From a virus: a DNA stretch of 21,243 bases. The stretch's first letter is position 1. Each line of letters opens with the position of its first letter. Shown here in pieces: positions 1 to 7,459 of the stretch. The stretch is from positions 1-21,243 of IMG/VR virus record IMGVR_UViG_3300043411_002968; one strand, 5' to 3'. Below the pieces are notes generated by a model that was not told the DNA's origin, did not search any database, and saw only the letters and a list, made by a program, of their open reading frames with translations. A program made the position numbers and the translations under genes.

Positions 1-765
1 AAATATTATGTTTGATAAATCTGTTTCATTCAAATCAAAATAATCAAGAATTCCTTCAACAATTTCTTTTGTAACGTCCCATAAAAAATCAGGGTTTTGA
101 TAAGGCGATTTATCAGCTGTAGTTGAGTCATTACCTACAATTTTTGATAGTAAATTATTATCCAAAGGCATTAATTCTTCCATAATAATTATTGCGTAAT
201 TATTTTCTGGATTTAAAACATCTTTATATGGTGAATTTGAAGGAGAATCATCATCATCATCCCAAAAGTTTCTTTTAACTTTAATTTTATTAAAATCTTC
301 TTGATAGTTAATTTTGTATATCTTTGGCAAATATTTTTTAAGTGCAGGAACAACTGAACTTGAGGCATCTAATATATCTTCCCAATTTTTGACTTCTTTA
401 ATTCCATCTTCATAAAGAATAACTTTGGCCACAGCAGGTTTACCTTGATAAACTCCTCTAAAGACAGTTCCAAATGAACCCTGACCAAGAATAATTGATT
501 TTCCTCCAGCTTCTACTGGGTGAAAGTCTTCTTTTTTTAGTATGTTTGGAAAAGCACCTCTTTCAAAAGGAGGATGTGATTGCATTTTATTGTGAAAATC
601 TTTGCCTCCAACGGGATGTATTTTTTTCAAGTACTCATCTTCTGAAATGGGTTCAGATTCAAAATATTTTTCATCTATCTCTTCAAGATCTTCTATTTCC
701 TGTGCTAATTTTGTATAACCAGAAATTTTCAAAGTATTTGATAATATTTTTAATAAATTATTCAT
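1..765 (-). CDS. Protein-kinase-like protein, third tandem copy (C-terminus beyond window)
   Basis: The reading frame is open from an ATG at 765 to the window edge (255 codons seen), so the catalytic C-terminus is missing here. Residues 1-29 form the helical N-terminal element shared with the two upstream kinases. An acidic linker with SEPISEDEYL (37-46) follows. Then comes a kinase N-lobe: glycine-rich loop GQGSFG (94-99), VAK with the predicted ATP-binding Lys114, and a hinge-like segment IIIMEELMPL before the helical part. The ATG overlaps the stop of the upstream kinase by 8 bases (ATGAATAA), and an AGGA sits 10 bases upstream inside that gene. It is probably co-translated with the other two copies. 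Kinase fold is supported by alignment with its paralogues; substrate and activity are unknown. Confidence 0.8.
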   Translation of the reverse strand, partial: MNNLLKILSNTLKISGYTKLAQEIEDLEEIDEKYFESEPISEDEYLKKIHPVGGKDFHNKMQSHPPFERGAFPNILKKEDFHPVEAGGKSIILGQGSFGTVFRGVYQGKPAVAKVILYEDGIKEVKNWEDILDASSSVVPALKKYLPKIYKINYQEDFNKIKVKRNFWDDDDDSPSNSPYKDVLNPENNYAIIIMEELMPLDNNLLSKIVGNDSTTADKSPYQNPDFLWDVTKEIVEGILDYFDLNETDLSNIIF

Positions 766-1897
766 TTCCAAAAAGTCCTGCATCTATAAACTTTATTGTA
801 CCATCGGCGCCCATCATTAAATTATCAACGTGTAAATCATTCCATTTAACTCCGGCACTTCCCAACATTAGTAAGGCTTCGTAAAGTTCTTTTGTTTCTG
901 AACGATGCTCCCAAACTGGAGAATAATATTCGTAATCATGAAAATCCTTTGGCGTCGTAATACCATAATATCCTCTTGGAACACCTGGAACTTTACCAAT
1001 TGAATTATTTAAAATTGCTTTTATAATAGGAAAAACCTTTTCTTTATATTTTTCTCTGAATGGATACTTTTGTAATAAAAAGTTCGATATATTTTCAGCC
1101 ATAATTGTTGACGAAGGAAAAGATTTGTCATCTAATTTTTGAGATGACAGCAATTTAAATATTTCATTTGTATTAAGTTGAAAATTTCGCATATCCATCC
1201 TAAAATATGGATTTTTTGAAATTCCATCAACAATTAATGATGAGACTGTATATAAGTAATCATCATCTTTAAATAAATCTTTAATCATTTTTGATTTATC
1301 TATCATAGGATTATCATCCATGTTTAAATAAATATCTTTTGGTAACTTAAATAATTTTTCCATAATGATTATTTCATAATTTATTCCGAAAACATATTGA
1401 TTTTTTTCTTTTTTCAATACGCCTTTATTTAAGTGATAAATAACAGGAAAATGTTTTTTTAAATTTTCTGGAAAACTTTGTGTTATTTGCAATATTTTTT
1501 GCCAGTTTTCAACTTCTCCATTTGAGTTTAAAATAATTTTTATGGCAGCTAATTTACCTTTATAAACTCCTTGGAAGACAGAACCATAAGAACCTCGACC
1601 TAACAAAGGTTTCTCTTCACCTGAAGAAACTATTTTAAAGCCTTCTTGCTCGGCAATTTTATTATAATCATCAGCTAAATCCGAATCCGTCATATAAGAT
1701 TTTTGAGATACTTGATTTAAATATTCCTCTTCAGATATAGGTTCCGAGCCAAACTCCAAAGCGTCTTCTTCTTGAAGTTTATCGTGTTCTATTTCCCAAG
1801 GAAGAACATCTTCTTCCAGATTTTCAACTTCATTAGCCTCTTTGTGAAGATTATGAGTATATAAATAATTATATAATTTTTTTAAAAAATTATTCAA
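758..1897 (-). CDS. Protein-kinase-like protein, second tandem copy
   Basis: A 379-aa eukaryotic-like/atypical protein kinase fold. Residues 1-29 are the shared N-terminal helical element and SEPISEEEYL is at 51-60. The glycine loop GRGSYG is at 100-105 and the predicted ATP-binding Lys at 120 (AAIK). The catalytic segment WNDLHVDN (352-359) gives Asp354 and Asn359, and IDAG gives the metal-binding Asp372. The usual lysine two residues after the catalytic Asp is His, as in APH-like and atypical kinases. The protein ends only 7 residues after that Asp, so no activation loop or helices follow it. I chose the TTG at 1897 over the ATG at 1939: it gives MNNFLKK, matching the third copy, and overlaps the previous stop by 8 bases (TTGAATAA) exactly as the next junction does. 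The ATG would add 14 residues. Confidence 0.82.
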   Translation of the reverse strand: MNNFLKKLYNYLYTHNLHKEANEVENLEEDVLPWEIEHDKLQEEDALEFGSEPISEEEYLNQVSQKSYMTDSDLADDYNKIAEQEGFKIVSSGEEKPLLGRGSYGSVFQGVYKGKLAAIKIILNSNGEVENWQKILQITQSFPENLKKHFPVIYHLNKGVLKKEKNQYVFGINYEIIIMEKLFKLPKDIYLNMDDNPMIDKSKMIKDLFKDDDYLYTVSSLIVDGISKNPYFRMDMRNFQLNTNEIFKLLSSQKLDDKSFPSSTIMAENISNFLLQKYPFREKYKEKVFPIIKAILNNSIGKVPGVPRGYYGITTPKDFHDYEYYSPVWEHRSETKELYEALLMLGSAGVKWNDLHVDNLMMGADGTIKFIDAGLFGNE

Positions 1898-2984
1898 TTT
1901 TATAAAGTCCCATATCAATAATTTTGATATTACCATCATTTCCCATCATTAAATTATTTTCCTTAACATCGGCCCAAGATATGCCTAGTGAGGACATTTC
2001 TTCTAAAAATGATAACAATTGTTTTGTTTCCGGTAAATTACCAAAAAGTGGATTGTATTCTGTTGAATTAGGATCGTTATAATTTTTTTGTCCAGGAAAC
2101 CCTTCTTTAACTACGAACACTTTAATTAGACTTGTATTAAGTACTCTTTTAACTTTAATTAATTCACTACTCATGTCATATTCATTAACTACATAATTTG
2201 CAATATTATTAATGATATCATTATGACTATAAGAATTTATGTCACGCATTGAATACAAAACCTTAAATATTTCTTCTGGTGTAAGATCTTCAAAATAAAA
2301 CCATGAATCTAAATCTCTAGAAATCATTTTTGCCAAATCATATAAAAAATCTTCATCTTTAAGAGCAAGATTAAAGGATTCTTCCGATTTGTAATTGCCG
2401 ATTATCTCTCCAAGATGTTTATTTAATGGTTTTAATTCTTCCATCACTATGATTTCATATTGATAATGTTTGTCCACACCATCATTAGTAGGCGAAATAG
2501 AATCAACTTTAGATAAAAAAACTTGAGGGATATGCTTTCTTAAATTAGGAGATATTTTATCTTTAATAGACATTAACTTATGCCATTTTGGAGCCTCAAA
2601 ACCAAAATCATTAATAAATTTTTCAACAAAATCTTCAACCAAAACTATTTTTGCAACAACAGGCTGTCCTTTATAAATTCCTCGATAAACACGCCCAAAA
2701 GATCCTCTACCTATATATGAAGATTTACCTCCAGCCGAGACAGGCTTGAATCCTTCTTTAACAAAGATTTTACTAATAATATCCATACTAACATCTTCAT
2801 CATGCAAATCCGGATGAACCACTTGCTCTAAGTATTCATCTTCTGATATTGATTCAGGGCCAAATTCCTCAACAGCTTCTTGATGCCAAGACTCAGCATA
2901 TTCCTCTAAGTCTTTAATTTCTTGGGCAATTTTATGATAGTTGTTTTGAGTTAACCATTTTTTTAATTTGAAAAGAAATTTCAT
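1890..2984 (-). CDS. Protein-kinase-like protein, first tandem copy
   Basis: A 364-aa kinase-fold protein with the most canonical active site of the three. Residues 1-28 are the N-terminal helical element (LAxx-like IAQEIKDLEE at 19-28) and ESISEDEYLEQ is at 44-54. The glycine loop is GRGSFG (92-97) and the predicted ATP-binding Lys is 112 (VVAK). The catalytic segment WADVKENN (337-344) keeps Asp339, Lys341 and Asn344, equivalent to HRDxKxxN without the His-Arg. IIDMG gives Asp357 in place of DFG. The chain stops at 364, 7 residues past that Asp. The ATG at 2984 shares its A with the stop of the SOD-like gene (TAATG), and AGGA lies 8 bases upstream. Family membership is fairly sure. The partner or substrate is unknown. 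Confidence 0.85.
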   Translation of the reverse strand: MKFLFKLKKWLTQNNYHKIAQEIKDLEEYAESWHQEAVEEFGPESISEDEYLEQVVHPDLHDEDVSMDIISKIFVKEGFKPVSAGGKSSYIGRGSFGRVYRGIYKGQPVVAKIVLVEDFVEKFINDFGFEAPKWHKLMSIKDKISPNLRKHIPQVFLSKVDSISPTNDGVDKHYQYEIIVMEELKPLNKHLGEIIGNYKSEESFNLALKDEDFLYDLAKMISRDLDSWFYFEDLTPEEIFKVLYSMRDINSYSHNDIINNIANYVVNEYDMSSELIKVKRVLNTSLIKVFVVKEGFPGQKNYNDPNSTEYNPLFGNLPETKQLLSFLEEMSSLGISWADVKENNLMMGNDGNIKIIDMGLYKIE

Positions 2985-3691
2985 TATTTTATCCTAATAC
3001 TTTTAATTCTTTTTTTAACTAGTCTCCAATCAATTCTATTTAGAAACCATTTAACATATTCTTCTTTATTCAAGCCAAAATCTGAAAAATATGCATGCTC
3101 CCACATATCTAAAGCTAAAACTGGTATGCTTGAAATTAAGATGTTTTGGTCATGTGAATCGATAACATTAAAAATTAACTTTTTATTATATACGCAATAA
3201 CTAAAAACTACCCAACCATTTCTAGGGATTAAAGAAAGTCTATATAATTCTTGAGAAAAAGAATTATAATCTCCATACAATTCTTTTAAAAACAAAGACA
3301 TTTGTTCATCTTTTTCAATAGAATATGGATTATTATTTACAACATCAGAAAAGTACATTTCATGCAAAATTATTGCATTATGATTATAAGCATAAGAACT
3401 TGCTATATCTCGTAGCTTCCCAAAGTTAGGACTATCTTTTTCATTTTTAGACTTCATTACTTTGGCACGCTCTAAATCTAAATTTTCGATCGCTTTTTTG
3501 TACCCATTTAATAATGTTATGTGATCATCTACAGTAGACTCTTTAAGTCCACATTTATGTAAATCTTTGTTTTTTTGACTTGAGTTTTTAACATAATTAT
3601 CAACAAAGTCATCTAATATAGATGCTTCTTTTTTAAGACCTTTTTCATCTAAAGTTTCTGCAATATCTAGTAAATCATTTAAATAATTCAT
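2984..3691 (-). CDS. Fe/Mn superoxide dismutase-like protein with N-terminal tag
   Basis: A 235-aa protein whose residues about 45-225 follow the Fe/Mn SOD fold. The C-terminal signature LDMWEHAYF (194-202) gives two metal ligands, Asp195 and His199, followed by the usual W/R-rich tail. NHNAIILHEMYF (103-114) supplies His110. STVDDH (52-57) supplies His57 as the likely first ligand, by alignment with the ETIEYH of bacterial FeSOD. All four ligands are therefore plausibly present. SOD turns superoxide into H2O2 and O2. Residues 1-30 (DIAETLDEKGLKKEA core) lie outside the SOD domain and match the N-terminal element of the downstream kinases. The gene is coupled to the first kinase by TAATG and lies 2 bases after the upstream small gene. 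The ribosome site is weak. It could be a structural SOD relative with altered activity. Confidence 0.85.
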   Translation of the reverse strand: MNYLNDLLDIAETLDEKGLKKEASILDDFVDNYVKNSSQKNKDLHKCGLKESTVDDHITLLNGYKKAIENLDLERAKVMKSKNEKDSPNFGKLRDIASSYAYNHNAIILHEMYFSDVVNNNPYSIEKDEQMSLFLKELYGDYNSFSQELYRLSLIPRNGWVVFSYCVYNKKLIFNVIDSHDQNILISSIPVLALDMWEHAYFSDFGLNKEEYVKWFLNRIDWRLVKKRIKSIRIK

Positions 3692-3693
3692 TA

Positions 3694-4005
3694 TTATTTG
3701 CGCCCCATTCTTTTACTAAGAACATTGTGAATTTTTTTAGCAGTACGTAAATTACTATTATAAAAATAAAGTTTTTTCAAAAAATCTGGCAAATTATCTT
3801 TTCCAACCTTATTCATTGAATTTTGAATTTCTTTAATTTTATTTTCTGTTTTTTTTATAAAATTAATTAATTCAACCTCAAGATTTTTTGCCATACTTTT
3901 ATTTTTATTAATCAATATTTTTTTAAAATCTACATCAATCTTTCTAAAAAAAGTTTTTGCCTCGAACCAATCATTTGGGTAAAAATTATTTTGATAATTG
4001 GTCAT
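3694..4005 (-). CDS. Hypothetical helical protein
   Basis: I do not recognise this 103-aa protein. It is lysine- and asparagine-rich and predicted mostly helical from about residue 15 on, with no cysteines, membrane segment or catalytic motif. I chose the ATG at 4005, where GAGG is 5 bases upstream, rather than a TTG at 4020 that lacks a ribosome site. It is the first gene of the minus-strand run SOD, kinase, kinase, kinase, with only 2 bases separating it from the SOD-like gene, so it is probably transcribed with them. The 67 bases between it and the plus-strand gene at 4073 must hold divergent promoters, but I see no convincing consensus boxes there. Confidence 0.6.
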   Translation of the reverse strand: MTNYQNNFYPNDWFEAKTFFRKIDVDFKKILINKNKSMAKNLEVELINFIKKTENKIKEIQNSMNKVGKDNLPDFLKKLYFYNSNLRTAKKIHNVLSKRMGRK

Positions 4006-4072
4006 TTTAACCTCATTCAATAGTCTTTTATTACTTGATTATTTATTAATAGTTTAAAAATATAGGAAAGCT

Positions 4073-4564
4073 ATGAAGAAACGAAACGCACTTGATTTTT
4101 CAGGTAATACTTACACATGGTCAGATTTGATTTTAGAAATCAAAAAATATGAACAACTAGGTTGTAATATTTATATCGGCAGTGACTCACAGGTATGGGA
4201 TGGAATAATTTCTTTAGTCACAGCTATATGTCCACATAAGCCTGGCTTCAGTGGCAAAGTTTTTTATTTTAAAGAAGTTTATAGCCTAAAATTTTATCCA
4301 AATTTAAAGTCAAGAATGTTTCTTGAGGCGTATAGCAGTTTGGAAGTTGCGCAAGAAATTCAAGAATTTAGTAATAAAAAAATTGAAGTTCATCTCGATA
4401 TTGGGAACACTAATCGTTCCAAAACATCAGCTTATGAAAAAGAACTTCAATCTATGTTGCTGGCACAAGGATTTAAATGTGCTATCAAGCCAAATAGTTT
4501 TGCAAGTTATGCAGCAGATAAAGCTTTAAGAGGTTTTTTTAAGCCCGAAGTTGTGTCATTTTAA
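4073..4564 (+). CDS. YkuK-like RNase H-fold protein (DUF458 family)
   Basis: A 163-aa protein matching the YkuK/DUF458 family, predicted RNase H-like nucleases. Motifs in order: YIGSDSQV (34-41), typical first acidic strand with Asp38; Glu85 in the middle helix; HLDIGNTNRSKTS (107-119) with Asp109; and KPNSFASYAADK (139-150) with Asp149. These acidic residues would coordinate metal. Length is normal for the family. AGGA lies 5 bases before the ATG. It is one of only two plus-strand genes here. Its 3' end overlaps the convergent fibre gene by 26 bases, with no room for a terminator between them. The substrate has not been established for the family as far as I know. Confidence 0.85.
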   Translation: MKKRNALDFSGNTYTWSDLILEIKKYEQLGCNIYIGSDSQVWDGIISLVTAICPHKPGFSGKVFYFKEVYSLKFYPNLKSRMFLEAYSSLEVAQEIQEFSNKKIEVHLDIGNTNRSKTSAYEKELQSMLLAQGFKCAIKPNSFASYAADKALRGFFKPEVVSF

Positions 4565-6002
4565 TTCTAGCATTACAACGACCAGCCCCAGAAGATGCTC
4601 CTCCGAAAATTTCTGTAAAATCCACACTAAGATAAAAGCCTCCACCTACGCCAACAATCGTCCATGTCAGATAATCATTGGCTGCAACCCCTGAAGAACC
4701 TGTACTACCAACGAAGACTCTGTCAGACCCTGTACCTACTATTTGATATTGGTTATATCCTATATCACCTGCCGCTGCAGCCAGCGTCTGTCTGCCAATT
4801 ATAGAGATGGCCGTACCACCACCAAAAAATGACATGTCACTTAACAAGATATTCCATTCAATAGTAATTAAAGTTGAACTATTTGTTGGTACATATAAAA
4901 TATTATCTGTAGATGGAGCGTTACCATCAAGCGTTAACAAACAACTTGTATCACTAATCGCGTAGCTACCAAATACAACTAAATCATTTAATTGTGTTTG
5001 ACCAAGCCTTCCTGATGAGTCACCTGGAAAGGTGCCTCCTGATATAGAATGCTGATTTAGCATTATAGTTTGACCATCTGCGCCAACAATGGTTGAATAA
5101 TCAGTAGTTACAACATTGCCAGTTCCTGCTATGGCTGCACAAGCGGTAGCACTTCCTGAAATCACATTACTATGGCCACCGACAATAATTCCGCAATTAC
5201 CACTTGAAGTTATTGAATTGGTTGTCCCGCCCAAAATGGAATTATAATTACTTGTCGTAGTAATTTCATTTGAAATTCCTCCCAGAATTGCATTACAATC
5301 TCCATTCCCAGTGATACTATTTCCCTGTCCGCTACAAACACTTGAATAATTTGCACTAACGATTGAGTTATTGAGTCCCGATGTAATACAAGAATAGATT
5401 GCGGTTGATGAAATTGCATTACTACCACCTCCACAGATACTTGAGTTTACAGAATTAACCTCAATCGCATTACTTTGCCCTACAACAAAAGTATAATTTC
5501 CATTAGCCTGTGTATTTGTTCCAAACGCTGCTGAACCTAACCCCCTAGTATCCCATTGAGTAGAATTAGCCGTGCCTGCCCGAAATGCCCCAGTACTTTT
5601 TTCGAAAAGCATTCTACTATCATGTGTGGCGTCACCAGCATCACTTAATGTGCTACTTCCAAATAAGAAGCTATCGCTTGCCAAAGTTCCAGGGGCATTA
5701 CTTGTAACATTCAAAGCCGTGGACCAGACTGAGTCAAAAGTAAAGCTTGTTAGCTTATCTGGAGTAATAGAATTATCTAGTATATCACTTCCATCTAATC
5801 TGCCTGTTACATGCTCTCCTAAATCTATCTTTTGAGCATGGCCATCTTCTCCCCTGGAACCATCGTGAACATGCCCTCCGACCAATGGATTACTAGGATC
5901 TAAAGCATCACCCTCAGGATCTCCATACAAACCACCATATAATGTGTTGATAAAATCCTCTGTTAAAATTGTAATTCCTGATTTAAATCTAGTTAATGAC
6001 AT
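4539..6002 (-). CDS. Fibre protein with YadA-head-like beta-roll repeats
   Basis: A 487-aa virion fibre or adhesin candidate. The N-terminus (1-90) contains GHVHDGSRGEDGHAQKIDL (43-61) and HVTGRLDGSDI, a pattern common at the start of phage fibre-type proteins, where it attaches to the particle. Residues 161-310 hold about eight 16-17-residue repeats of the type SNxIxxxxNxSxIxGG, as in the left-handed beta-roll of YadA/Hep_Hag heads, which trimerise. Residues about 335-487 form a beta-rich C-terminal domain without recognised relatives. Several repeats carry a cysteine at a similar place. The start is the ATG at 6002, 2 bases after the tmk stop, with GAGGA 10 bases upstream. It could be a tail fibre or a head fibre; the sequence alone does not decide. 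Confidence 0.8.
   Translation of the reverse strand: MSLTRFKSGITILTEDFINTLYGGLYGDPEGDALDPSNPLVGGHVHDGSRGEDGHAQKIDLGEHVTGRLDGSDILDNSITPDKLTSFTFDSVWSTALNVTSNAPGTLASDSFLFGSSTLSDAGDATHDSRMLFEKSTGAFRAGTANSTQWDTRGLGSAAFGTNTQANGNYTFVVGQSNAIEVNSVNSSICGGGSNAISSTAIYSCITSGLNNSIVSANYSSVCSGQGNSITGNGDCNAILGGISNEITTTSNYNSILGGTTNSITSSGNCGIIVGGHSNVISGSATACAAIAGTGNVVTTDYSTIVGADGQTIMLNQHSISGGTFPGDSSGRLGQTQLNDLVVFGSYAISDTSCLLTLDGNAPSTDNILYVPTNSSTLITIEWNILLSDMSFFGGGTAISIIGRQTLAAAAGDIGYNQYQIVGTGSDRVFVGSTGSSGVAANDYLTWTIVGVGGGFYLSVDFTEIFGGASSGAGRCNARIKMTQLRA
5073..5522 (-). repeat. YadA-head-like repeat block inside the fibre gene
   Basis: This encodes residues 161-310 of the fibre protein, about eight units of 16-17 residues. 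The unit pattern is [S/N/T]N-x-I followed by a variable turn, then a small residue, I or L, and GG. Examples are SNAIEVNSVNSSICGGG and TNSITSSGNCGIIVGG. Cysteines fall once per unit in six units (C190, C205, C223, C236, C270, C288). Confidence 0.75.
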
Positions 6003-6004
6003 GC

Positions 6005-6616
6005 TTAAATATTCCTCATCCTTAATTGCATTTTTTTAATAGTTTCTATTACTGTGTTTAAATTAGAATCAATGGAATCATTACCATTGAGTTTTAAAAA
6101 ATTCCACCCTTTGTCCTCAAGATAATCATTTGTCTTTCTATATTTATCCAAAGCACTTGTTAAAAAGTCTTTCTTTTCAAAGCAATCTGGCGCACTACCT
6201 TTTCGCCCCGATATACGTTTAAGAGATTTTGTTACATCTCCATCAATATAAATTGATAAATCCGGAATTAAAAATTCAGAGGCAATATGTAGATTATAAG
6301 ACTTATCCATATCTATATAATTAGATTGATAAACCATTGTTGATTGTAAATACCTATCTGATATAACAATTTTATTATTGTTTAAATTAGGCTTGATAAA
6401 ATCTTTTATGTGAAAATCTCTATCTGTCATAAACAAATGATGTAATGATGAAGTATAAGGATTTTCTTGTTTAATAAGTTTTCTTATTAAGAGAGAAAAT
6501 TCACCTTGATAAGGCTCTTGAGTTACAACAAGATCCGAAATTTTTTGTGAATCCAATATGGCTTTAACAAGGGTTGTTTTTCCAGAGCCATCAATACCTT
6601 CAACAACAATAAACAT
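6005..6616 (-). CDS. tmk: Thymidylate kinase (dTMP kinase)
   Basis: A 203-aa cytoplasmic nucleotide kinase that phosphorylates dTMP to dTDP for dTTP supply. The P-loop is EGIDGSGKT (6-14), TQEP is at 32-35 (TREP in most homologues), the DRY motif with SDRYLQSTMVYQ is at 86-97, and a lid-like RISGRKGSAPDCFE is at 134-147. Length is typical of bacterial and phage enzymes. The ATG at 6616 shares its A with the stop of the Nudix gene (TAATG), with AGGA 8 bases upstream. Together with dUTPase and ribonucleotide reductase elsewhere in the window it completes a route from ribonucleotides to dTTP. Confidence 0.93.
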   Translation of the reverse strand: MFIVVEGIDGSGKTTLVKAILDSQKISDLVVTQEPYQGEFSLLIRKLIKQENPYTSSLHHLFMTDRDFHIKDFIKPNLNNNKIVISDRYLQSTMVYQSNYIDMDKSYNLHIASEFLIPDLSIYIDGDVTKSLKRISGRKGSAPDCFEKKDFLTSALDKYRKTNDYLEDKGWNFLKLNGNDSIDSNLNTVIETIKKMQLRMRNI

Positions 6617-7026
6617 TATTTTTTCCTATTTAAATAAAGCATTATATTTTTCAATATATCGGAATGAAGTGAGCCGCCCCCAACAAAGGGGTATTCAGGT
6701 ATTTCTAATATCGAAACCCATTTAAAATTCATGCTTTCTTTATTAATCTTTACCGTGCCAGAATAACTATTTGTTATAAACGTGTTAACAACAATATGTT
6801 CTAAAATTAGCGATCCAAGATAATCTATTTTATCTTTCTCAATTATTAACCCAGTTTCTTCTTTAACTTCTCTTATTGCTGCATCCATAGGATCTTCATC
6901 TTCTTCAACTTTACCACCTGGAAAATTCCAGGTCCCTGATCCCGATGACTCTGGCCCTCTTTGCAAGATTAAAATATCTTGTTTGTCTAATATTATTGTT
7001 GTCGCAACATTTAATTTATTTTTCAT
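6616..7026 (-). CDS. Nudix (MutT-like) hydrolase
   Basis: A 136-aa single-domain Nudix hydrolase. A complete Nudix box Gx5Ex7REUxEExGU spans 38-60: Gly38, Glu44, then REVKEETGL (52-60), with Glu56 and Glu57 as expected metal ligands. LQRGPESSGSGTWNFPGGK precedes the box, as in MutT and NudG/NudI types. It is likely to cleave a (d)NTP or other nucleoside diphosphate-linked compound, possibly cleaning up damaged nucleotides; the exact substrate cannot be read from sequence. It is translationally coupled to tmk by TAATG, which favours a nucleotide-pool role. Confidence 0.9.
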   Translation of the reverse strand: MKNKLNVATTIILDKQDILILQRGPESSGSGTWNFPGGKVEEDEDPMDAAIREVKEETGLIIEKDKIDYLGSLILEHIVVNTFITNSYSGTVKINKESMNFKWVSILEIPEYPFVGGGSLHSDILKNIMLYLNRKK

Positions 7027-7037
7027 TATACGAATTC

Positions 7038-7448
7038 CTAACGCTTACCTTTCCAATCACGAACGCTTATTTTTTCTAACGCTTGTGTTGCTAAATGAAA
7101 ACATTCATTTTTATTTGGCTTTTCTGAAACTATAACTTCTAATGCTTCGATTGCAATAGAGAGTTTTTTTTCTAAGCTATTATTTTCGGATAAAAATTCT
7201 GTTTTAGTCTGTGTTAAACCATGCTTAATTGTTTCTGTCAAGCCATCATTATAAATTTTTTGAGCGAAGTCCTCAATAATTTTTTTCATTTTTGGGTTAA
7301 TAGGCTCCCCCAAGTTTAACTTTTCAACAGCTTTATTTAACTTAGGATATTCAGATTCTAACTTTTCAATTAAGGTTTTAATTTCTTCAAATGCTTTTTC
7401 CTTTAAATTTGCAAAATCTTCTTCGTTTCTTTTATCTGTAAAACTCAT
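7038..7448 (-). CDS. Hypothetical helical protein
   Basis: I do not recognise this 136-aa, Lys/Glu-rich, almost entirely helical protein. It has a coiled-coil-like segment around residues 10-45 and another helix pair around 85-130, no membrane span and a single cysteine. The ATG at 7448 has a strong AAGGAG 7 bases upstream. It lies 11 bases before the Nudix gene and 11 bases after topA, so it belongs to the same probable transcript. It may be a structural, chaperone-like or scaffold-type protein, but nothing specific supports that. Confidence 0.65.
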   Translation of the reverse strand: MSFTDKRNEEDFANLKEKAFEEIKTLIEKLESEYPKLNKAVEKLNLGEPINPKMKKIIEDFAQKIYNDGLTETIKHGLTQTKTEFLSENNSLEKKLSIAIEALEVIVSEKPNKNECFHLATQALEKISVRDWKGKR

Positions 7449-7459
7449 GATAAATCTCC

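Larger units (their letters stand above)
1..2984 (-). repeat. Tandem triplication of a kinase-like gene
   Basis: Three consecutive genes encode proteins with the same order of segments: N-terminal helical element ending LEE, an [ES]xISE[DE]EYL segment, GxGS[FY]G loop, [VI]AK/AIK lysine, then xIIxMExL hinge; the two complete copies end in DxxxxNLMM and IDxGL. The copy-to-copy junctions are alike, with the start codon embedded in the previous stop as an 8-base overlap. The proteins have diverged strongly between these anchors, so this is an old gene duplication rather than a recent DNA repeat. Confidence 0.75.

Noticed and set aside
495-884. Plus-strand frames across the kinase genes, topA, dut and the fibre genes (for example 495-884, 7560-7934, 9757-10131, 12535-12810).
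   Set aside because: They lie opposite clear minus-strand genes, have no recognisable domains and have odd compositions expected of antisense frames.
1898-1939. ATG at 1939 as the start of the second kinase-like gene.
   Set aside because: It would add 14 residues without counterpart in the other copies. The TTG at 1897 restores the shared MNN[FL]LK start and the same 8-base overlap as the next junction.
5073-5522. CRISPR array or DNA-level tandem repeat in the repetitive part of the fibre gene.
   Set aside because: The periodicity is at protein level (16-17 residues) and the DNA units have diverged; there are no identical repeats with unique spacers.
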